From Maratus speciosus (Eukaryota; Arthropoda; Arachnida; Araneae; Salticidae), in the NCBI GenBank assembly GCA_963932465.1, contig OZ010786.1:442048619-442112618 (forward strand): DNA of 64,000 nt. The letters run 5' to 3'. Shown here piece after piece: positions 59,001-64,000 of the stretch (positions are counted from its first letter, which is position 1; every line of letters starts with the position of its first letter). Below the pieces are notes generated by a model, which saw only the letters and a list, made by a program, of their open reading frames with translations, did not search any database and was not told the origin of the DNA. Position numbers and translations under genes: made by a program.

Positions 59001-59893
59001 ATGCGTATTTTAACCAATTCTTTCTAACTGAGCCCCTTATTAAATTGGAGATTTGAAATTTTGCATACTTATAGAAGAACACCTGAGGCCAGGCGACAAA
59101 TCATAAAATCATGAAAAAGTCTTACGTTTAACCCTTTGAGCTACCACATATATATTTTAAGTAATTTTTTCTAAGACAGCCCCTAATTAAGTTTGAGACA
59201 TGAATTTTTGCATATGTATAGCTGAATACCTCTGACCATACGACAAATCATAAAATTTTCAAAAAGTCTTATATTATTTACTCCTCCGGGCTCTAACTGG
59301 TGTATTTTAAGCAATTTTTCTAGCCTCCGCCCTTTTCACCCGGGGAGCACTTTTCCAACTTTTGCCGACACCCCTTTGGCCATTCTTTCTTATTATGCAC
59401 CATAGCCTTACATATTTTAGTTCCACTTTTTACCGCCAGTGGGGCCTACTTATCTCGAGTGCTATCGGCCCAATCCCCTCGACTAATATATCTATGGATA
59501 GTATAAGGAAAGGGCATGTTTGCAAACAAACACTTCCGTCAACCAATCTACCAACTACATTTTTGCCATAAGGATCATTGCAAGAATAGTCTTGGCAACG
59601 TAGGCCAATCATATCAGAGACGTGTTAAACGTAGACCAATCAAATTTCCCTAGCTCATGCGTACAGGTAGGAGTCATAAAGAACGGACAGGTTTTCTTAC
59701 TGAACCAACAGTGACGTCAACTGCCCTTTACTTATATAAAACGGAGTTTCGTTCGGTTAGAGGTTTGTTTAGAACAGAGTGCGCCCCTGGTTGCGAAATG
59801 TGGAACTAACAGATTTTTCAAAAGGATAAAGTATTTTGAAAGGAATATTAAACAAAACCCTCTGTGCGATCTGTGATCACACTTACCCACTTC
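56081..59893 (+). mobile_element. Satellite element S4, copy B, 3.8 kb
   Basis: Head hairpin AGGGTTTT/AAAACCCT (56081-56107), then cctattcgtctcgctcctct and about 21 units of 145-146 bp (56160-59290). A non-repeated tail ends at GTGATCACACTTACCCACTT. Spacing is read from gtcgtacat at 56237, 56382 and 56528. Copy B differs from copy A by about twice as many units and by roughly 240 extra bases in the tail (59500-59740). No protein is encoded. Confidence 0.78.
59540..59770 (+). promoter_or_regulatory. RNA polymerase II promoter-like region in the S4 tail
   Basis: Three CCAAT boxes in one orientation (59543, 59605, 59636), a perfect CRE palindrome TGACGTCA (59712-59719) and a TATA box tatataaa (59733-59740) are in promoter order. 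The implied start is near 59765, firing rightward out of the element. Copy A lacks the CCAAT/CRE part and has tatgtaaa in place of TATA. Confidence 0.4.
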
Positions 59894-60154
59894 TTTCAAA
59901 ATCTATGGGTGAGAATTTAAAATGTAATATACAAAAATGCACATTCATACGTCTTCCTCCCGATGCTACTAATACAATAACCGCCAATAGACGACGCTGT
60001 ACTGTCTGAGCTCCTAACTGCGCGATTTTAATGTGCTTTAGGTACTTTTCCAGTATAGGTGCCTTGGCGAAAAAGGAAATTTGGCAACATATTTTCCGGG
60101 AACCTATCCACTGTTTCATTTTATGCACACACGCATTTTTTTCGATATTTATGC

Positions 60155-60420
60155 AATTTATCTAACATAAAAAAGCCAGTTATCTAATTTTATACAAAAA
60201 CAGAAGTAATTTGTATTAAAAAACATATATACATATATAAAAAAATAAAATACTCATCAAGTTTGTTTTCATAGCTGTTTATATGATTTGACAACAAATC
60301 TCACTTTCTGAAGCCCGAATTACAGCAGGCTTTAAAAAAAACGCCAAAGCCTCTATAGTGGAAAAGTATCAAATTGTCTATTATTTTGCGCTATCTGCGC
60401 TATAGTTTGTACTATATTCA
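60155..60420 (+). repeat. Satellite family S6, locus 1
   Basis: A unit with gtttgttttcatagctgttt, atctcactttctgaagcccg and agtggaaaagta. Its flanking part ttggcgaaaaaggaaatttg (60063) recurs near 3480 (minus). Confidence 0.6.
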
Positions 60421-60559
60421 TGGTGGGTGGGGGGGGAGCGAAATGTTTAAACATTAAATAATAAAGTTTCTATAAAGCAGTTTAAGACTAAAAGATTAAG
60501 AATAAAATAAATGCAAAATAAGACTAAACAAGAAAGAAAAAGCATGCGTTAAGCATAGA

Positions 60560-61080
60560 ATATGTAACACTTTTCAACACTTCCTGAATACTTTAACAAA
60601 ACTTCGTTATTTAGGGAAATAAGGTAAATAAGATAACTAAGTAAACATTTTAGAAAACGCATAAAAATTTAAAAATTGATTTCAGAAGTTACCCTCCATA
60701 GCCAATAGTATTGTTATTACACGCCACTATTTAGCTAAAATTTAATTCAAACTAAAACACTCTTAAAACTACTGAAATCACATTTCCAGATATTATCATC
60801 CATAGACGGTTATGCATCCAATTCTTTGCATGACCCTGTATATCATTTTATCTATGTTCTACAAACATATCTTAGCAAACTAAATGCAGTTCATCGTAAA
60901 AATGCATAACTCCTTTCAAAACCAACTTTAAGCAATTTACTCTCATACTCAGTAACCCTTACGACTTCGTTTGTGTAGCCCTGTATATGAACTATAGCAT
61001 TTATACACACATCCAATTCTGCAATGCATAAATATGCAAATGTATGCATAAATATAGTGAAACATAAAAGCGCATATCAT
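60560..61080 (-). repeat. Satellite family S1, locus 4 (inverted)
   Basis: aacacttttcaacacttcct at 60568 is the complement of the S1 end phrase. agccctgtatatgaac (60977) and gaccctgtatatca (60832) are complements of the unit marker. Confidence 0.5.
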
Positions 61081-61089
61081 AATTAAAAA

Positions 61090-62595
61090 TGCATTTCCTA
61101 CAAGCATCGCTTATGTACAGTACTTCGGAGAAACGTTTCTTAGAGAGAAAGAAGTTTGCCAACGTATTTTCTGACTACCTATTATTTACTGTTTCATACT
61201 CACAACAAATTTGTTCCATATGTATGCAATTTATTTAATGTAAAAAAAGCTATTTACCCATTTTTATAAATAACCAGAAGTAATTTTTTCTCAGATGTCA
61301 TATACACATAGGCTTTGGCGTGATTTTTTGTTTGACACCAATTTGGCAAAAAATCTCGCTTTCGAATAACAGTTACATATATATATTTAAATTATTTTCT
61401 ATCATTTTGAAACGGAAATAGCAATAAATAAATAAAAGTTTAATTAATAACTATAGAACAAAACAGTTTATATAATTAAAAAAAATAAAAGTAAATAAAC
61501 AATTTATTAATTAATAAATAAAAAACATTAGCTGGGTTACTATATCAGGCCAAATAACACCATTTTGGCGTCAGTTAGGTACCCAGTGTATCTATCACAT
61601 CTGTGCCGTAATTTGTATATAAAAAAATATTATATATATTTAGAAATGATATTTTTATGTATATAAATAAGGAACAGATGTCATATACGCAAAACATTGG
61701 CGCGATTTTTTTCTGACGCCAATTTGGCGAAAACATCAACAGCATAAACAAAAACATTCGGGTTACCCTATCAAGCAAAATATCGACAGATTTCTATTCA
61801 TAGCTCTTTATATATTTCGGGAAGAGTTCCATATCCTTTGCTGGTTGACGCAATTGGCGAAGGAATCCAAAATGGCGCCATAAAGCCATTTTAGCATCTT
61901 ATAAAAAATTTTCAAGATGGCTGAAAAACATGGTCTTTAAATATTTATAAACATATATATATTTAATAAATGTTATATATATATCACATGTTAAAAAAAT
62001 ATGATGTTTATACAGATAGCTTTATGAATGTATATTACATATAGAGATACCTTATACATACATAATATATATACCTATAAATAAATATTATGTGCTTATG
62101 TATAATTTTATATATGTATTATATATGTAAAATTAAAACAAAAGTTATAAATTTTTCCGAAAAAAATTTGCTATAAATGCAAAAAATTACACAAAAAAAT
62201 ATGAATAAAGTCCATTCCAGAAAAAAAGCAACCCCAAAGGCTGAAGATCGCAACCACATCGATTCAATTAATGCCAAAAAAAAAAAAAAAAAGCTCGCCA
62301 AAAAAACCAGTACAGGATATGGAACTCTTCCCTATATTTTGGCAACATATCTCACTTTCTGACGCCGGAATTGCGCCAAGCTTTTTCTAAAAATGCAAAG
62401 TGCCCTACAGTGGAAAAGTACCTAAATAAATAAATAATAAATACATGTATAAACAAAAATAAAAATTCATCAGGTTTGTTTTCATAGCTGTTTATATATT
62501 TTGGCAGCATATCTCACTTTCTGAAGCCCGAATTGCGCCAAGCTTTTTTAAAAAATGCGCTATAATGGAAAAGTACCTAAATAAATAATTAATAG
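61090..62595 (+). repeat. Satellite family S6, main array
   Basis: Diverged units at 61100-61400, 61550-61890 and 62300-62590, marked by ggcaacatatctcactttct, gacgccNgaattgcgccaag and tggaaaagtacctaaataaa. (TA)-rich sequence lies between. The frames at 61575-61778 and 62119-62362 are unit read-through. Confidence 0.6.
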
Positions 62596-62599
62596 AAAT

Positions 62600-63295
62600 A
62601 ACCAATTATATAAACTAAAACATTTTATTTCAAGATCAAACCATTGTTTTTAATTTCAATTAAAAAGTACATATATCCTAGGATAACTTCAGTTGAAATT
62701 AGGTTGACAGTTTAATACCTCATTCCATAAACCTAAACAAACACAAGTGATTCATTCATCGTGAACCATAAAAAATATTAAACCATTGAGGTAATCATTC
62801 ACAAAGTAGTTTCTCCAACAATCAATGGTCAATATTCTTATGACGTCATAGTAGGTAAAATGGCGGCGGTATCGTTTGTTTATGGTTTCAATTCACAAAG
62901 ATTTTATTTTACAATATCTCTTAGTTACATTACTTTATTGTCATATTTATGAAATCAGAACAAAAGGATATTTTTTCATTACATAGTTATTAAATAATGA
63001 AAAAAATTATAAATGCATGAATTGAAAAATTTAAATAATTTTCTTTCTTAAAACTAAAAAATAGCATTGACGTAACAGCAGGTTTATGTTAAATAAGTTT
63101 AACTGTTAAATTTTGTTGTAATATTCAAATTAACTGTATTTATTAGATATCAGTAAACAACATCAGGGCCCAATTAAACTTTGAAGTTAGAGGAACCACA
63201 ATGTCATTTCAGGACCGTTCTTTTGGAGAGGCTTTTCTAAATTCCACATATACATGGAAACTCTTCAGTGTTACAAATATTATTTCTAGGACTGA
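62600..63295. other. Stretch with a CRE/ATGGCGGCGG motif, no confirmed gene
   Basis: At 62838-62870 a CRE palindrome (tgacgtca) is followed by aaaATGGCGGCGGTATCG, a YY1-like start-site motif. The ATG at 62860 opens only 30 codons (MAAVSFVYGFNSQRFYF...), with a weak GTATCG donor after three codons. Confidence 0.3.
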
Positions 63296-63300
63296 CATAA

Positions 63301-63840
63301 CATCAGAACGGCCGGTAATTTTACACAAGTTTTTGAAAACTACTTTATATCAGAAATTTTCTTAAAAACTGGTTACTTCTTTGCTGTAGCGGCCCACACA
63401 ATTATGATTATGACAAGTTGCAGGCAATTTCGCCAAGGTCGTAACCAAGATCGTGAAGCACACGCGTATAATACCACATAATACCATTTCATTAAATCAT
63501 ATACGATAGTTTAATAGTTTTTACCTTACTTCAAGTATGTAATTAATTTATTTTCAAGAATTAACACTCTAAATTGTCCAATATATGAATTAAAAAAAAA
63601 TAAACAAAGATTGACTAGACATGACCGCAAAATGCCTCAAATCCGCACACTACTTGGAACCAAACTGTGCAGATTAGTGGTCTACTGTACACAGTTTTTC
63701 ACAAATGTGTTTCGTTCTTAAAATGTGTTATTTTCATCTATCACAGCGGAACAAGCGAAAAAAACTCATATTCTTGCACATGAGTTGTATATATCTTTAT
63801 ATCTAAATTTCCGTCATTTTTGACGGGCTACCTTTCTAGT
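63301..63840 (+). mobile_element. TTAA MITE, family T1, copy 3, interrupted
   Basis: The left part (catcagaacggccggtaatt, ttacacaag, cagaaattttcttaaaaact) aligns with 51920-52000, and the right end (hairpin CCGTCA/TGACGG 63811-63826, then ctttctagt) aligns with the T1 right end. The TTAA sites have decayed. It is about 340 bp longer than the other copies, so an unidentified insertion lies between about 63385 and 63780. Confidence 0.6.
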
Positions 63841-64000
63841 AAAATATAAATAATATAAATTTTAATGTTAATGCTAATGTTGTTAATTTATCATGTTTGT
63901 CTCTAAAACATTTTTGTTGAACATGATAATTTTTACCTGAGATTGTATAGCATCAGAGAAACCTACAATTAGGGATTAGAAATTTAGATTAATACGCTAT

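Noticed and set aside
50270..59571. Matching 69-codon frames in the two S4 elements (50270-50479 minus, 59362-59571 plus)
   Set aside because: They are homologous DNA in two repeat copies. Base differences are not biased toward silent changes (for example Glu-Cys versus Trp-Gly, Gly versus Ser, Met versus Ile), so there is no sign of protein constraint.
1..64000. CRISPR arrays, rRNA genes and intact tRNA genes
   Set aside because: No spacer-repeat pattern or conserved rRNA cores seen. The only tRNA-like sequence lacks the anticodon arm. The tandem arrays are diverged satellites in a eukaryotic context.

Overview
The window looks like non-genic nuclear DNA from an animal, most likely an arthropod. 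It is strongly AT-rich, has no operons or ribosome binding sites, and has no open frame longer than 137 codons. It is packed with decayed DNA transposons, terminal-inverted-repeat miniature elements (MITEs) and dispersed satellites. The arthropod assignment rests on the transposon types (Tc1/mariner, IS630-like, hAT, TTAA-inserting piggyBac-like elements, a Penelope-like GIY-YIG relic and a decayed repeat protein I recognise from insect genomes). It is an inference; the species cannot be named.

Only one stretch looks like an exon of an ordinary gene: 9118-9217 on the minus strand, a 33-codon frame that starts with ATG and ends at a perfect AAG/GTAAGA splice donor. If real, its downstream exons lie at lower coordinates or outside the window, so 1-9117 would be intron. 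Other coding signal is broken: Tc1 transposase (115-600 and both halves of 53364-55129), the Tc1 3' end (3901-4502), IS630/mariner-like transposase C-termini (4506-4870 and 37235-37545), an hAT BED finger (22935-23097), a Penelope-like endonuclease (28240-28575) and the unclassified repeat protein (15978-17262).

Layout. 0-9 kb: Tc1 relic, satellite S1, an 846-bp hAT element, the Tc1 foldback beside a mariner end, and a 1.39-kb TA-inserting element carrying a TTAA MITE. 9-13.5 kb: candidate exon, a repeat with ACCCGACTG ends carrying an hAT MITE, a palindrome with a TTAA MITE at its centre, and a tRNA-like Pol III unit between inverted repeats. 14-21 kb: satellite S2, a TTAA palindrome, the repeat-protein pseudogene, a long foldback, and hairpin array S3. 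21-31.5 kb: second ACCCGACTG copy, 1.48-kb hAT element, second S1 locus, Penelope-like relic, two terminal-repeat elements. 32-43.4 kb: three TTAA elements side by side sharing TTAA sites, an hAT element with a nested mariner foldback, the second TA element, and a 31-bp satellite inside a TA element inside a TTAA MITE. 43.5-64 kb: Helitron-like ends, a 1.2-kb palindrome, two satellite elements in opposite orientation with a ~146-bp unit flanking a palindromic Tc1 element, a 92-bp perfect palindrome, and satellite S6.

Nothing here forms a pathway. The structure that stands out is architectural: nested insertions with readable target duplications, repeated palindrome formation, and TTAA MITEs whose subterminal hairpins keep their pairing while the bases change.
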